Assembly: GCA_963829955.1 (NCBI GenBank)
Contig: CAWHKS010000021.1
Span: forward strand, 186,001-250,000
Reading direction: 5' to 3'
DNA length: 64,000 bases
From: DASTFY01 sp963829955
Lineage (GTDB): Bacteria > Actinomycetota > Acidimicrobiia > Acidimicrobiales > Ilumatobacteraceae
Positions 41,500-51,116 of this stretch are shown here, piece by piece. The notes beneath the pieces were generated by a model. The model was given only the letters and a program-made list of their open reading frames with translations. It was not told the origin of the DNA and made no database searches. How positions within the stretch are numbered: position 1 is the stretch's first letter; each line of letters begins with the position of its first letter. Made by a program: the position numbers and the translations under genes.

Positions 41500-44400
41500 G
41501 TGACGGTGGCCGCGGTGACGATCCCCGGTCCGGTCGACCGGCGACGCCGGCAACGGCGGGCGGGCTTCACCTGGATCGCGATCGCCGTCTACGCGGTCAC
41601 GGCCCTCTACGTACTGGCCCGCCCTGACCTCTCCACCGGCGAGGAGCTGGCCCTCGACGGAGCGCGGGTGGCCCTGATGGGGCTCGGGGTGGTGTGGTGC
41701 TATCGAGCCGCCGCCCGCCTCAAGCAGCCCCAATGGCGCTTCCTCGGTGCCGTCGCCGCGGTGTGGACGCTCACGATGCTCGACGGCATCATCGACGACC
41801 TCAACGATGGCCGGACGGCCGGGTTCCCCAGCGTCGCCCAGTACGCCTTCCTAGTCATCGGCCCGCTGCTGGTCGTCGCCCTGCTCCTGGTCGGTCTGCC
41901 CACGGTGCGCTGGGTGGGCCGCTTCCGCGTCCTGGCGGAGGCCTGCACCGTTTCGCCGGCCGTGCTGTTCATGGGCTACACGTTCGCCGTCAGCATCATC
42001 CAGCGCAGCAGCGACGTCGTCCGCGGCAACCTGGCGCTGGTCCTGACCATCGGCCTCATCGATCTGGTCGCCGTCACCGTCTGTGCGCTGGTGTTGGTGG
42101 AGAGCCGCACCACGCCCCGGCTGCTGATGACGCTCTCGTTCTTCCTCCTGCTGGTGGGGGACGTGCTCTTCGGGGTCGACTACTGGACCGATCCCGAGAT
42201 CTCCCAGCGCTTCTTCCTGATGCCCTGGCTGGGGTCGGCGCTGTTCTTCGCCCTCGCGGCTCTCCACGCCCGGCCGGCGACGGTCCGCATGCGCACCGTC
42301 CGTCCTCTCGTGCGCTCGATGGTCGTCTATACGCCCGTGCTCATCGCCTACCTCATCGGCTTCTGGCAGCTCGTGTGGGGCGGCAGCAGCCTGAGCACGC
42401 TCGAGGCCGCCCTGCTGGTGATCACCGGCATCCTGGCCAGTGGCAACCACGTCGCCATCTTCGTGGAGAACGCCCGTCTGACGCAGTCCCTGCGGACGAA
42501 CCTGCGGACGCTGGCGGAGAGCGAGCGGCGTTTCCGCCTGGTGCTCGACGAGCTGGCCGAGGGGGTAGCGGTGGCGGGCGCCGACGGGACCGTCCGCAGC
42601 ATCAGCGCCCGCATCACCGATCTGTTGGGCTGGCGACCGGCGCAGCTCGTGGGCCGGTCGGTGTTCGAGTTCGTCCACCCCGAGGACCTCCCCGGCGTCC
42701 GCAACGCCTTCGCCGCCGCCGTGGGGGGCGGGATCGGGAGCCCGCTTCTGTTCCGGGTGCTCAAGACCGACGGTACGTACGCGCCGGTGGAGGCCGACGC
42801 CGGGAGCTACATCGAGGAGACGGCCATGAGCGGTCTCGTCATCTCGGTGCGGGACCTCACGGTCCGGCTCCGCCAGGAGGCGCTGCTGCGGGAGGCCGAG
42901 CAGCGCTTCCGGGTCGCGTTCGAGGAGGCGCCCATCGGGATGCTCCTGGCCAGCACCGATGGTCACCTCATCCAGGTCAACGCCGCGTTCGGCTCCATGC
43001 TCGGGCTGCCGACCGACCGGCTCGAGAACCGGCACCTCAGCGAGTTGGGGTCGCCGAGCGAGCTGCGCGCCCACGAAGAGTTCCTCGGCATGCTGGCGGA
43101 CGCACCGGCGGAGGCCACCTTCCGACACCGCTTCCACTACGAGCACGCCAGCGGCACGGTGCTCATCGGTGACACCAGCATCTCGGTCATCGAGCATCCC
43201 GACGGCCGGCGGTATCTGATCGGTCAGGTGCAGGACGTCACGCGCGAGAACGCCATCGCCGAGCGCCTCGCCTACTCGGCCCACCACGACGAGCTCACCG
43301 GGCTGCTCAACCGGACGGCGTTCATGGAGCGGCTGGCCTCGGCCCTGATCAGGCGTTCGGCCGGGGAGACGCTCGGCCTCATCTTCCTCGACATCGACCG
43401 GTTCAAGCTCATCAACGACAGCCTCGGCCACGCCGCCGGCGACCGCGTCGTGAAAGCGGTGGGTCAGCGGATCCGCCTCGCCGCGGGCGACGACGCCACA
43501 GTGGCCCGCTTCGGTGGCGACGAGTTCGTCGTCTTCCTGTCGGAGGCCGACGGCGGCGGGCGCATCGACGCGCTGGCCAACCATCTGGCCGAGGTGGTCA
43601 CCGAGCCGATGTCGCTGCTCGACGGGGAGAGCTTCGTGACGGCCAGCGTCGGCGTGGCCAAGGCCGACCGGCCCTGGGTGACCGCGGAGAGCCTGATGCG
43701 CGACGCCGACGCCGCGATGTACCAGGCCAAGGACCGGGGCCGGAACCGCGTGGAGTACTTCGAAGCGGCCCACCGGGACTCCGTGGTCCGGCTCCACCAC
43801 CTCGGCAACGACCTGCACCGGGCCATCGACCGCGACGAGTTCGCGCTCCTCTTCCAGCCCATCGTGGAGCTCCGCACCGGGCGGCTGGCCGGGTTCGAGG
43901 CGCTCGTGCGCTGGGACCATCCCGAGCGGGGCATCATCTCGCCCGCTGACTTCATCGAGCTGGCGGAGGACACCGGGCTCATCGTCGCCATCGGGGAGCT
44001 GGTGATGGACCGAGCCATGCAGCAGCTGGCGGCGTGGAAGCAGCGTCTCGGTGAGGCTGCCGACCCCCTGACGGTCGCCATCAACCTCTCGGCCCGGCAG
44101 CTCGGCGGCCCCGAGCTCATCCAGCAGGTCAGCGATGCCCTGGCCCGCTCCGCGCTGGATCCGAGCTGCGTCTGGTTCGAGATCACCGAGAGCGCGCTGG
44201 TGATCGACGTCGAGCGGTCGAGCGACGTCCTGCACGAGCTGCGCCGGCTCGGCGTCCGCTTTGCCATCGACGACTTCGGTACCGGCTACTCCTCGCTGAA
44301 CTACCTGCAGCGCTTCCCTGTGGAAGCCATCAAGATCGATCGCAGCTTCGTGCGGGGGCTGCGGGAGGGGAGCGACGACGAGACCATCGTCTCGGCCGTC

Positions 44401-44604
44401 ACCCACCTCGGGCACTCGCTGAACCTCGTCGTCACCGCGGAGGGCGTGGAGCGCGTCAACCAGCTCGTCCGCCTGCGGGAGCTGGGCTGCGACCACGTCC
44501 AGGGGATGCTCATCGGGCCGCCGCAGACGGCGCCGGAGATCGATCTGGCCCTGCCGGTCTGGCTCGAAGCAGGCCTGATCGCCAAGACTGTCGGCGTCCC
44601 GTAG
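41500..44604 (+). CDS. PAS-GGDEF-EAL membrane protein (cyclic-di-GMP turnover)
   Basis: 1034 residues from GTG 41500. About ten TM segments (residues about 15-330) form an integral sensor of unrecognised type. Two PAS domains follow (LDELAEGVAVAGADGTVRSI and FRVAFEEAPIGMLLASTDGH). GGDEF is intact: FLDIDRFKLINDSLGHAAGD and ARFGGDEFVVFL. EAL is intact: GFEALVRWDHPERGIISPAD, AINLSARQLGG, EITESALVID, IDDFGTGYSSLNYLQRFPVE and KIDRSFV. It may therefore make and break c-di-GMP; an RxxD inhibitory site is not obvious before the GGDEF. Confidence 0.94.
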   Translation: MTVAAVTIPGPVDRRRRQRRAGFTWIAIAVYAVTALYVLARPDLSTGEELALDGARVALMGLGVVWCYRAAARLKQPQWRFLGAVAAVWTLTMLDGIIDDLNDGRTAGFPSVAQYAFLVIGPLLVVALLLVGLPTVRWVGRFRVLAEACTVSPAVLFMGYTFAVSIIQRSSDVVRGNLALVLTIGLIDLVAVTVCALVLVESRTTPRLLMTLSFFLLLVGDVLFGVDYWTDPEISQRFFLMPWLGSALFFALAALHARPATVRMRTVRPLVRSMVVYTPVLIAYLIGFWQLVWGGSSLSTLEAALLVITGILASGNHVAIFVENARLTQSLRTNLRTLAESERRFRLVLDELAEGVAVAGADGTVRSISARITDLLGWRPAQLVGRSVFEFVHPEDLPGVRNAFAAAVGGGIGSPLLFRVLKTDGTYAPVEADAGSYIEETAMSGLVISVRDLTVRLRQEALLREAEQRFRVAFEEAPIGMLLASTDGHLIQVNAAFGSMLGLPTDRLENRHLSELGSPSELRAHEEFLGMLADAPAEATFRHRFHYEHASGTVLIGDTSISVIEHPDGRRYLIGQVQDVTRENAIAERLAYSAHHDELTGLLNRTAFMERLASALIRRSAGETLGLIFLDIDRFKLINDSLGHAAGDRVVKAVGQRIRLAAGDDATVARFGGDEFVVFLSEADGGGRIDALANHLAEVVTEPMSLLDGESFVTASVGVAKADRPWVTAESLMRDADAAMYQAKDRGRNRVEYFEAAHRDSVVRLHHLGNDLHRAIDRDEFALLFQPIVELRTGRLAGFEALVRWDHPERGIISPADFIELAEDTGLIVAIGELVMDRAMQQLAAWKQRLGEAADPLTVAINLSARQLGGPELIQQVSDALARSALDPSCVWFEITESALVIDVERSSDVLHELRRLGVRFAIDDFGTGYSSLNYLQRFPVEAIKIDRSFVRGLREGSDDETIVSAVTHLGHSLNLVVTAEGVERVNQLVRLRELGCDHVQGMLIGPPQTAPEIDLALPVWLEAGLIAKTVGVP

Positions 44605-44642
44605 CCCTGATGGTCTGACTGCCCCGTCCCCGGAGGATCCCC

Positions 44643-45846
44643 ATGCCCGAAGCCGTCATCGTCGCCACCGCCCGCAGCCCGATCGGCCGGGCCATGAAGG
44701 GCTCGCTCGTCGACGCGCGGCCCGACGATCTCGCCACGCAGATGGTGACCGCGGTGCTGGACCAGGTGCCCGAGCTGCCGCGGGACCAGATCGAGGACCT
44801 GATGATGGGCTGCGGCCAGCCCGCGGGGGAGCAGGGGTTCAACGTCGCCCGCGTCGTGGCCGTGCTGGCCGGGCTCGACAACGTCCCCGGCGTCACCGTC
44901 AACCGCTACTGCTCCTCGAGCCTCCAGACCATCCGCATGGCCGCGCACGCCATCAAGGCGGGCGAGGGGGACGCCTTCATCGCCGCCGGTGTGGAGTGCG
45001 TGTCCCGCTACGGTGCCGGCGCTTCGGACACCGCGCCGAACCCGGTGTTCGCGCCGTCGGGCCAGCGGACGAGGTCCCGGGCGGAAGGTGGCCAGCCGTC
45101 CTGGACCCCCCTGGAGGGACTGCCGGACATCTACATCGCCATGGGGCAGACGGCGGAGAACGTCCGCGAGGTCGAGGGCGTCACCCGGCGGGAGATGGAC
45201 GAGTTCGCCGCGCTGTCGCAGCAGCGGGCGGTGGCCAACATGGAGAACGGGTTCTTCGAGCGGGAGATCGTGCCGGTGACGCTTCCGGACGGTTCAGTCG
45301 TGTCCACCGACGACGGCCCGCGTGCCGGCACCACCGTCGAGAAGTTGGGCGAGCTGAAGCCGGTCTTCCGGCCCGACGGCGAGATCACCGCGGGCAACGC
45401 CTGCCCGCTCAACGACGGCGCCGCGGCCGTGGTCGTGATGAGCGACACCAAGGCCCGGGAGCTCGGCATCGAACCGCTGGCCCGCATCATCTCGTCGGGT
45501 GTCACGGGGCTCAACCCGGAGATCATGGGTCTGGGGCCGATCGAGGCCTGCCGGCAGGCGCTGACCCGGGCGGGCATGAAGATCGACGACATCGACCTGG
45601 TGGAGATCAACGAGGCCTTTGCCGCCCAGGTCGTGCCGTCCGCCGCGCCACCTCGGCATCGAATGGGACAAGCTCAACGTGCACGGCGGCGCCATCGCCC
45701 TCGGCCACCCGTTCGGGATGACCGGCGCTCGCATCATGGCCACGCTCATCAACGGCCTCCAGAGCGAGGACAAGGCCATCGGCCTGGAGTCGATGTGCGT
45801 CGGCGGCGGTCAGGGCATGGCGATGATCATCGAGCGTCTGCGCTGA
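44643..45846 (+). CDS. acetyl-CoA C-acyltransferase (thiolase), frameshifted
   Basis: About 400 residues, class II thiolase as used in fatty-acid beta-oxidation. ATARSPIGRAMKGSLVDARP at the start, the nucleophile Cys in GVTVNRYCSSSLQTIRMAAH, GQTAENVREVEGVTRREMDE, and DDIDLVEINEAFAAQVVPSA. Near 45645 (TCCGCCGCGCCACC) the frame changes and the rest follows in the next frame: LNVHGGAIALGHPFGMTGAR (catalytic His) and SMCVGGGQGMAMIIERL (second Cys). One surplus base accounts for it. Ends inside the convergent MFS gene by 20 bp. Confidence 0.88.
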
Positions 45847-47059
45847 GCGTCGGCTCGAGGCCGGGCTGACCGGACGCGTCGGCCCGGTCGGCCGCCGTGG
45901 ACAGCGCCCACGCCGTCGCAGCCAGCGCGGCGACGACAGCCGCCGTCCCGGCGAACAGGATCCCTGGGCCCAGGTTCTCGTAGATTGGCGCGGCCAGGAG
46001 CGCGGCCAGGGCGGCGCCCGCCAACTGGGCGGAGGTGGCGAGGCCCTGCCCGGCCGCGGCCCGGCCCGGCGGGCACGCCGCGGCCATGGCGGCTTGCGAG
46101 GCGGGCACGGTTGCCGCCTGCGCCACCGCTTCGACCATCGGGAGCAGCACGAGCACCGGGATGGACTTGAACACTCCATAGAGAGCGAGGCAGGGCACGA
46201 GGACCGCCAGCCCCCACAGGGAGATGCGCACGTGCCCGAGCCGATCGGCCAGCCGCCCGGCGGGAGCGGTGAGGGTGACGAACGGCAATGCGAAGAGGGC
46301 GAAGGTCAGACCAACCAGGAGATTGGAGCCCCCGAGGTCCGTCAGGTAGCGGTCCCACAGCGAGTCGAACACCCCGACGGGGAGGAAGAGCGCGAGGGCC
46401 AGCAGCGTGGCCACGAGCACGCGGCGGTGACGGAGCAGGACCAGGCTCGGCCGGGAGGACTCGGCGCTCGTCGGGAGGGACGGCAGCGGCCGGGGCGCCA
46501 GCAGCACGAGGGCGGCGGCGGCCACGACGGCGAAGAAGATGAACGTGCCCCGGAGGCCGACGACCTCGAAGAGCAGGCTGCCGATGATGGGACCGGTGGC
46601 GAACCCGGCCAGGTCGACACGGGCCAGGCGGCCGAGGTTCTCGCCCGAGCGCGTGGGATCGATGCTGGCCGCAATGGCGCGGGCGGCGGGGATGAAGCAA
46701 CCGGCGGCCGCGCCGACGAGCGCCCGTGACGCCAGCAGCATCGGCAGGGTCTCGGCCACGGCGAAGCCGATCCCGCCGATGGCGGCGAGGCCGAGGCCGC
46801 TGAGCAGAAGGCGCTTGGCCCGGCCGCGATCGGCCAGCGGGGCCACCACCAGGCCGGCGATCAACCCGACCACGAAGCCGGTGCCGGCGATGAGGCCCAG
46901 GCTGGAGGTGGACTGGCCGGTGGCGTCCTGCAGGTCGGAGATGAGGGCGAAGATGACGCTCGTTGACGCGTTGAGGACGAACGTCGAGACGAAGATCAGG
47001 CGGAGGCCAGCGGTGACGCCGGCGTCGGGGCGCGCGATGGCAGAGCGTCCCCGTTCCAT
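45827..47059 (-). CDS. MFS transporter
   Basis: About 410 residues from ATG 47059 with 12 predicted membrane segments. MFS motif A-like loops are VVAPLADRGRAKRLLLSGLG after TM2 and APAGRLADRLGHVRISLWGL in the second half. SRALVGAAAGCFIPAARAIA in TM4 is a motif-C/E type of efflux carrier. Substrate unknown. The last 20 bp overlap the thiolase gene tail to tail. Confidence 0.88.
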   Translation of the reverse strand: MERGRSAIARPDAGVTAGLRLIFVSTFVLNASTSVIFALISDLQDATGQSTSSLGLIAGTGFVVGLIAGLVVAPLADRGRAKRLLLSGLGLAAIGGIGFAVAETLPMLLASRALVGAAAGCFIPAARAIAASIDPTRSGENLGRLARVDLAGFATGPIIGSLLFEVVGLRGTFIFFAVVAAAALVLLAPRPLPSLPTSAESSRPSLVLLRHRRVLVATLLALALFLPVGVFDSLWDRYLTDLGGSNLLVGLTFALFALPFVTLTAPAGRLADRLGHVRISLWGLAVLVPCLALYGVFKSIPVLVLLPMVEAVAQAATVPASQAAMAAACPPGRAAAGQGLATSAQLAGAALAALLAAPIYENLGPGILFAGTAAVVAALAATAWALSTAADRADASGQPGLEPTLSADAR

Positions 47060-47069
47060 CCCCTCGACG

Positions 47070-47957
47070 CTACCGGGCCTCTCCGTACCCGGCGCGGTCC
47101 CATTCGGCGGAACCGGTCGCGCGGCGCGGAGTCGGGTCAGTGGGGGTGGCGCGGAGCTCGGCGAGGAGGGCGTCGTTGAACGGGATCCACGCGGCCAGGC
47201 CCCACTCGTCGAACTCCCGCTCGGCCAGGGCGACGCAAGCCCGGTCGAGGACGGGATCGACCCAGAGGAACGTGCCGCTCCCACCGAAGTGCCCGAAGGC
47301 GGCCGGGACCGCCGTCTCGCCCATCCAGGAGGGCTCCTTGGTGCTGCGCAGGTCGAAGCCCAGGCCCCAGTCGAGGGGAACTTGTCGCCCGAGTCCGGGG
47401 TGCACGCCGGCCAGGCCGGGGAACTGCACCGACACCGCCTCGGCCAGCAGCGGAGGCTCCACGAGGGTGGGCCGCAGCAGCTCCTGCGCGAAGCGGCTCA
47501 GGTCCGCCGCCGAACCGTACGCGCCGTGGGCGGGGGAGCGTTTGAGCTCGGTGCGGTCCATACCCAGCGGGGTGAAGATCCCCTCGCGGAGGTACTCGGC
47601 GACGGGCATGCCGGTGGCCTCGGTCAGGACGTCACCGAGCCGCTCGAACCCCGGGTTGGAGTAGGCGCGCCGGCGGCCCAGCGGGCTGACCGGGACCGTG
47701 TCGTCGAATCCGAGGCCTGACGCGTGCGCGAGGAGGTGGCGCACGGTCGCGCCGGGCGGACCGGCAGGAGCGTCGAAGTCGAGCACTCCCTCCTGGCGGG
47801 CGATGAGGCAGCCGTAGGCCACGAACAGCTTCGTCACCGAGGCCAGGCGGACGGTCCACTCCAGGTCGCCCCGGGCCGCCAGCACGCCGCCGGGGCCGAC
47901 CACCGCGACGGCGGCACGGTCGACGGGCCAGCCGTCGACCAGGGTGAGCGCCTGCAC
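47070..47957 (-). CDS. serine hydrolase, beta-lactamase/class C family
   Basis: 295 residues from GTG 47957. The SxxK nucleophile is RLASVTKLFVAYGC, the YxN is RRAYSNPGFERLGDV, and the third motif is HFGGSGTFLW in place of KTG/HxG. No signal peptide, so probably a cytoplasmic esterase or peptidase rather than an antibiotic resistance enzyme. It lies 20 bp after the DAHP synthase on the same strand and 10 bp before the MFS gene start. Confidence 0.88.
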   Translation of the reverse strand: MQALTLVDGWPVDRAAVAVVGPGGVLAARGDLEWTVRLASVTKLFVAYGCLIARQEGVLDFDAPAGPPGATVRHLLAHASGLGFDDTVPVSPLGRRRAYSNPGFERLGDVLTEATGMPVAEYLREGIFTPLGMDRTELKRSPAHGAYGSAADLSRFAQELLRPTLVEPPLLAEAVSVQFPGLAGVHPGLGRQVPLDWGLGFDLRSTKEPSWMGETAVPAAFGHFGGSGTFLWVDPVLDRACVALAEREFDEWGLAAWIPFNDALLAELRATPTDPTPRRATGSAEWDRAGYGEAR

Positions 47958-47977
47958 GCCTCTCGCCCCGGCGCCGA

Positions 47978-49321
47978 TCAGGCCCGGACCAGCTCGGCTA
48001 CACGGAAGGCCAGATCGACCGACTGCCGGGCGTTGAGGCGGGGGTCGCACACGGTCTCGTAGCGGTCGTCCAGCATGCTGTCGACGATGTCGTCGGCGCC
48101 GCCCAGGCATTCGGTGACATCGTGCCCGGTCAGCTCGACGTGTACCCCGCCGGGCCATGTGCCCTCGGCGTGGTGGCCCCGCACGAACCCGGCCATCTCC
48201 TCGAGGATGTCCTCGAAGTGCCGGGTCTTGCGGCCGGTGGCCGAGGTGAAGGTGTTGCCGTGCATGGGGTCGCACGCCCAGACGACCGGATGGCCGGCGT
48301 CGCGCGTGGCGCGCAGCAGCGGGCGCACCGCGTCCTCTACGTGGTCGGCGCCCATGCGGGTGATGAGGGTCAGCCGGCCGGGGACCCGGGCCGGGTTCAG
48401 CGCGTGGCAAAGGTCGAGGACCTGCTCGGCCGAGGCCGTCGGCCCGAGCTTGACGCCGATCGGGTTGTGCACGCCGCGCAGGAATTCGATGTGGGCGCCG
48501 TCGAGCTGGCGGGTCCGCTCGCCGATCCACAGCATGTGGGCAGAGCAGTCGTACCAGGCTCCCGTCAGCGAGTCCTGACGGGTCAGCGCCTCCTCGTAGC
48601 CGACCAGCAGCGCCTCGTGGCTGGTGTACACGTCGACCTCGTGGAGGGCGGCGTTGGACTCGGTGTCCATCCCGCAGGCCCGCATGAACCGCAGCGCCCG
48701 CTCGATCTCGTTGGCCAGCGCTTCGAAGCGGCGGCCCTCCGGGCTGCTGGCCACGTGCTCCTGGGTCCACGCGTGGACGCGGGACAGGTCGGCGAAGCCA
48801 CCCTTGGTGAACGCCCGCAGCAGGTTCAGGGTCGACGCGGACTGGTGGTAGGCCTGCACGAGCCGCTCAGGGTCGGGGACCCGGGCCGCCGCCGTCGCCG
48901 CTTCGGCATTGATGATGTGGCCGCGGAAGCTGGGGAGCTCAGTCCCGTCCACCAGCTCTGTCGCCGCGGAACGGGGCTTGGCGAACTGGCCGGCGATCCG
49001 CCCCACCTTCACCACGGGGACCCCGATGGAGTAGGTGAGGACCACCGCCATCTGCAGGATGACGCGCAGCTTCTCCCGGATGCTGATGGCGGAGAAGTCG
49101 TCGAAGCTCTCGGCGCAGTCGCCGGCCTGGAGGAGGAAGGCGTTGCCGGCCGCCACCTTGGCCAGGGAGCTCTGCAGGGCGCGGGCCTCCCCGGCGAACA
49201 CGAGCGGTGGGTAGGTGGCGATCTGCTTGATGGCGCGGTCGAGCTCGGCCTCGTCGGGCCACTCGGGCTGCTGGGCGGCGGGGAAGGCCCGCCATGACGA
49301 CGGAGACCAGGAGCGTGCCAC
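47978..49321 (-). CDS. class II 3-deoxy-7-phosphoheptulonate synthase
   Basis: 447 residues from GTG 49321 (a TTG at 49357 is possible). First step of the shikimate pathway. Family marks: AFLLQAGDCAESFDDFSAIS (metal Cys), GVPVVKVGRIAGQFAKPRS, PERLVQAYHQSASTLNLLRA, TSHEALLVGYEEALTR, HMLWIGERTRQLDGAHIEFL, NPIGVKLGPTA, LITRMGADHVED, CDPMHGNTFTSATGRKTRHF and VHVELTGHDVTECLGGAD. This is the AroG/AroH plant-actinobacterial type. No other aro genes are adjacent. Confidence 0.95.
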   Translation of the reverse strand: MARSWSPSSWRAFPAAQQPEWPDEAELDRAIKQIATYPPLVFAGEARALQSSLAKVAAGNAFLLQAGDCAESFDDFSAISIREKLRVILQMAVVLTYSIGVPVVKVGRIAGQFAKPRSAATELVDGTELPSFRGHIINAEAATAAARVPDPERLVQAYHQSASTLNLLRAFTKGGFADLSRVHAWTQEHVASSPEGRRFEALANEIERALRFMRACGMDTESNAALHEVDVYTSHEALLVGYEEALTRQDSLTGAWYDCSAHMLWIGERTRQLDGAHIEFLRGVHNPIGVKLGPTASAEQVLDLCHALNPARVPGRLTLITRMGADHVEDAVRPLLRATRDAGHPVVWACDPMHGNTFTSATGRKTRHFEDILEEMAGFVRGHHAEGTWPGGVHVELTGHDVTECLGGADDIVDSMLDDRYETVCDPRLNARQSVDLAFRVAELVRA

Positions 49322-49392
49322 GGCACCAGCGTGCCCGGCCGGACCGACCTGCCGCAACGCGGTTGTCCACCGGTATCACCGTCCGGACGCGA

Positions 49393-49438
49393 TTCGGCCG
49401 CCACCGCTCTCGGGGGGCCAAGAGCGGTGACGGCCGAA
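49393..49438 (-). terminator. 18-bp stem hairpin downstream of the sigma factor gene
   Basis: 49393-49410 and 49421-49438 are inverted copies (TTCGGCCG-c-CACCGCTCT / AGAGCGGTG-a-CGGCCGAA) with one mismatch and a 10-base loop. It begins about 50 bp past the sigma gene stop on the minus strand and precedes the DAHP synthase gene. No T-run follows; a GC-type terminator. Confidence 0.75.
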
Positions 49439-49488
49439 CGGGGCCGCTCGGGTGGGGAACCCGCGGCCCGGGGGGGACTAGGGGTGGC

Positions 49489-50316
49489 TCACGCCACCAG
49501 GATGCGGGCAGCGTCGTCGCGCAAGTCGTCGACGGCCCGCTTGACGAGGCGGCGGGCGGCCTCGGCGGTGACGCCGAGATCCTCACCGACCTCCCGGAAG
49601 CTCTTCGTCTCGCCGTCGAGCAGCCCGAAGCGGGCCTCGACCGCGTAGCGGGCCCGACCGTCGAGCGTGTCGAGCAGCTCATCGAGCAGCTCACGGTCGA
49701 CACCGGCCAGCATGGCGGCCTCGGGGGAGATGACGTCGGCGGCGATCAGGTCGCCGAGCGTGGCGTCGCCGTCGTCGCCCACCGTCCGGTCGAGGGAGAC
49801 CGGGGTGGTGAGCCGGTGCAGCTGCGCGTTCTCGTTATCGAGCTCTTCACCCTCTGCGCCGGTCTGACGCAGGGCGGCGCGAAGGCTGGCGGCCCGATCG
49901 CCGGGGATGCGCACCAGGCTGGCCTTCTGGTCGAGGGCCCGGCCGATGGCCTGGCGGATCCAGAAGGTGGCGTAGGTGGAGAACTTGAAGCCGCGCCGCC
50001 AGTCGAACTTGTCGACCGCGTGCTCGAGGCCCAGGTTGCCCTCTTGGACGAGGTCCAGGAGATCCATGCCGGAGGGAAGGGGGTAGCGGCGGGCGATGCT
50101 GACGACGAGCCGGAGGTTGGCCCGGATGAACCGGTCCTTGGCCTGCGCAGCGGCGACGACGGCCTTGCGGAGGTCCTTGCCCTTCTCGCCCTCCTCGAGC
50201 CGCCGCTCGGCCTCCCGGCCGGCCTCGATGACGCGCGACAGCTCCTTCTCCTCATCAGCAGTGAGGAGCGGCACCTTGCCGATCTCGTTCAGGTACAGAC
50301 CAATCGAATCATTCAT
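49489..50316 (-). CDS. RNA polymerase sigma factor, sigma-70 family (RpoD-like, group 2)
   Basis: 275 residues from ATG 50316. Region 1.2 is IGLYLNEIGKVPLLTADEEK; region 2 has IRANLRLVVSIARRYPLPSG, LLDLVQEGNLGLEHAVDKFD and FKFSTYATFWIRQAIGRALD (-10 recognition and melting); region 3 follows; region 4 is ETKSFREVGEDLGVTAEAAR, ending DLRDDAARILVA. It lacks region 1.1, so is a short alternative factor, not the housekeeping SigA. The mRNA leader before the ATG has no SD but carries ACCTCCT. Confidence 0.9.
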   Translation of the reverse strand: MNDSIGLYLNEIGKVPLLTADEEKELSRVIEAGREAERRLEEGEKGKDLRKAVVAAAQAKDRFIRANLRLVVSIARRYPLPSGMDLLDLVQEGNLGLEHAVDKFDWRRGFKFSTYATFWIRQAIGRALDQKASLVRIPGDRAASLRAALRQTGAEGEELDNENAQLHRLTTPVSLDRTVGDDGDATLGDLIAADVISPEAAMLAGVDRELLDELLDTLDGRARYAVEARFGLLDGETKSFREVGEDLGVTAEAARRLVKRAVDDLRDDAARILVA

Positions 50317-50486
50317 GACAGGAGGTAGAACGTGGCAATTACCCGTCCGATTCCGTGAAATGACAGTGACATCCGACACAAGGTGTCGGGAGTGCGCGGG
50401 GAGCCCGGTCTTGGTGGGTGGGTGACCACGGAGCGTGGCGAACGGTGCCGCAGGCCCAGTACAGGCAGGGCGTATGCTCCTCGGCC

Positions 50487-51116
50487 GTGCCTCGAACGAC
50501 CGGGTGGCGACTGCGGCTCGGACTGTTCGGTGGCACGTTCGATCCGCCCCACGTGGGCCACCTGGTCACCGCCGTCAACGTGCGCCATGAGCTGGGCCTC
50601 GACCGGGTCCTGCTGGAGGTCGCGAACCGGCCCTGGCAGAAAGAGGGGCAACGGCCCATCTCCGCGGCGGAGGACCGGTTCGCGCTGGTGGCGGCGGCGG
50701 TGCGCGGGGTCGAGGGGCTCGAGGCCAGCCGCCTGGAGATCGACCGGGGCGGCGTGAGCTACACGGCCGACACGCTGGCCGAGCTCGAAGGCCGGCACCC
50801 CGGGGCCGAGCTGTTCACGATCGTCGGCTCGGACGCCGCCGCCGGCCTCCTGACCTGGGAGCGGTACGACGAAGTGGCGCGCCGTTCGCGCCTCGTCGTG
50901 GTGGAGCGCCCGGGCAGTGACCGGGAGCTCCCCGGTGAGGTCCACTGGCTCCGGGTGGTCGTGCCGCACTTGGACGTGTCGAGCACCGATCTGCGCTCGC
51001 GGGTGGCCGATGGTCGGCCGCTCGACTTCCTGGTGCCCGAGGACGTGCTGGCCGAGATCCGCCACAGGCGGATGTACGAGCCGGCCGCGGCGACGCAGGG
51101 GCCGGGGCGGCGGTGA
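50487..51116 (+). CDS. nadD: nicotinate-nucleotide adenylyltransferase
   Basis: 209 residues from GTG 50487. Nucleotidyltransferase H-x-G-H in FGGTFDPPHVGHLVTAVNVR, YTADTLAELE, FTIVGSDAAAGLLTWERYDE and the ISSTxxR site as VSSTDLRSRVADGRP. Adenylates nicotinate mononucleotide in NAD synthesis. First gene of the nadD - LytR_C - rsfS operon; its stop overlaps the next start by four bases. Confidence 0.95.
   Translation: MPRTTGWRLRLGLFGGTFDPPHVGHLVTAVNVRHELGLDRVLLEVANRPWQKEGQRPISAAEDRFALVAAAVRGVEGLEASRLEIDRGGVSYTADTLAELEGRHPGAELFTIVGSDAAAGLLTWERYDEVARRSRLVVVERPGSDRELPGEVHWLRVVVPHLDVSSTDLRSRVADGRPLDFLVPEDVLAEIRHRRMYEPAAATQGPGRR

Noticed and set aside
47070..47957. An antibiotic-resistance beta-lactamase
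   Set aside because: It has SxxK and YxN but no signal peptide and HFGGSG in place of the usual third motif; more like a general esterase.
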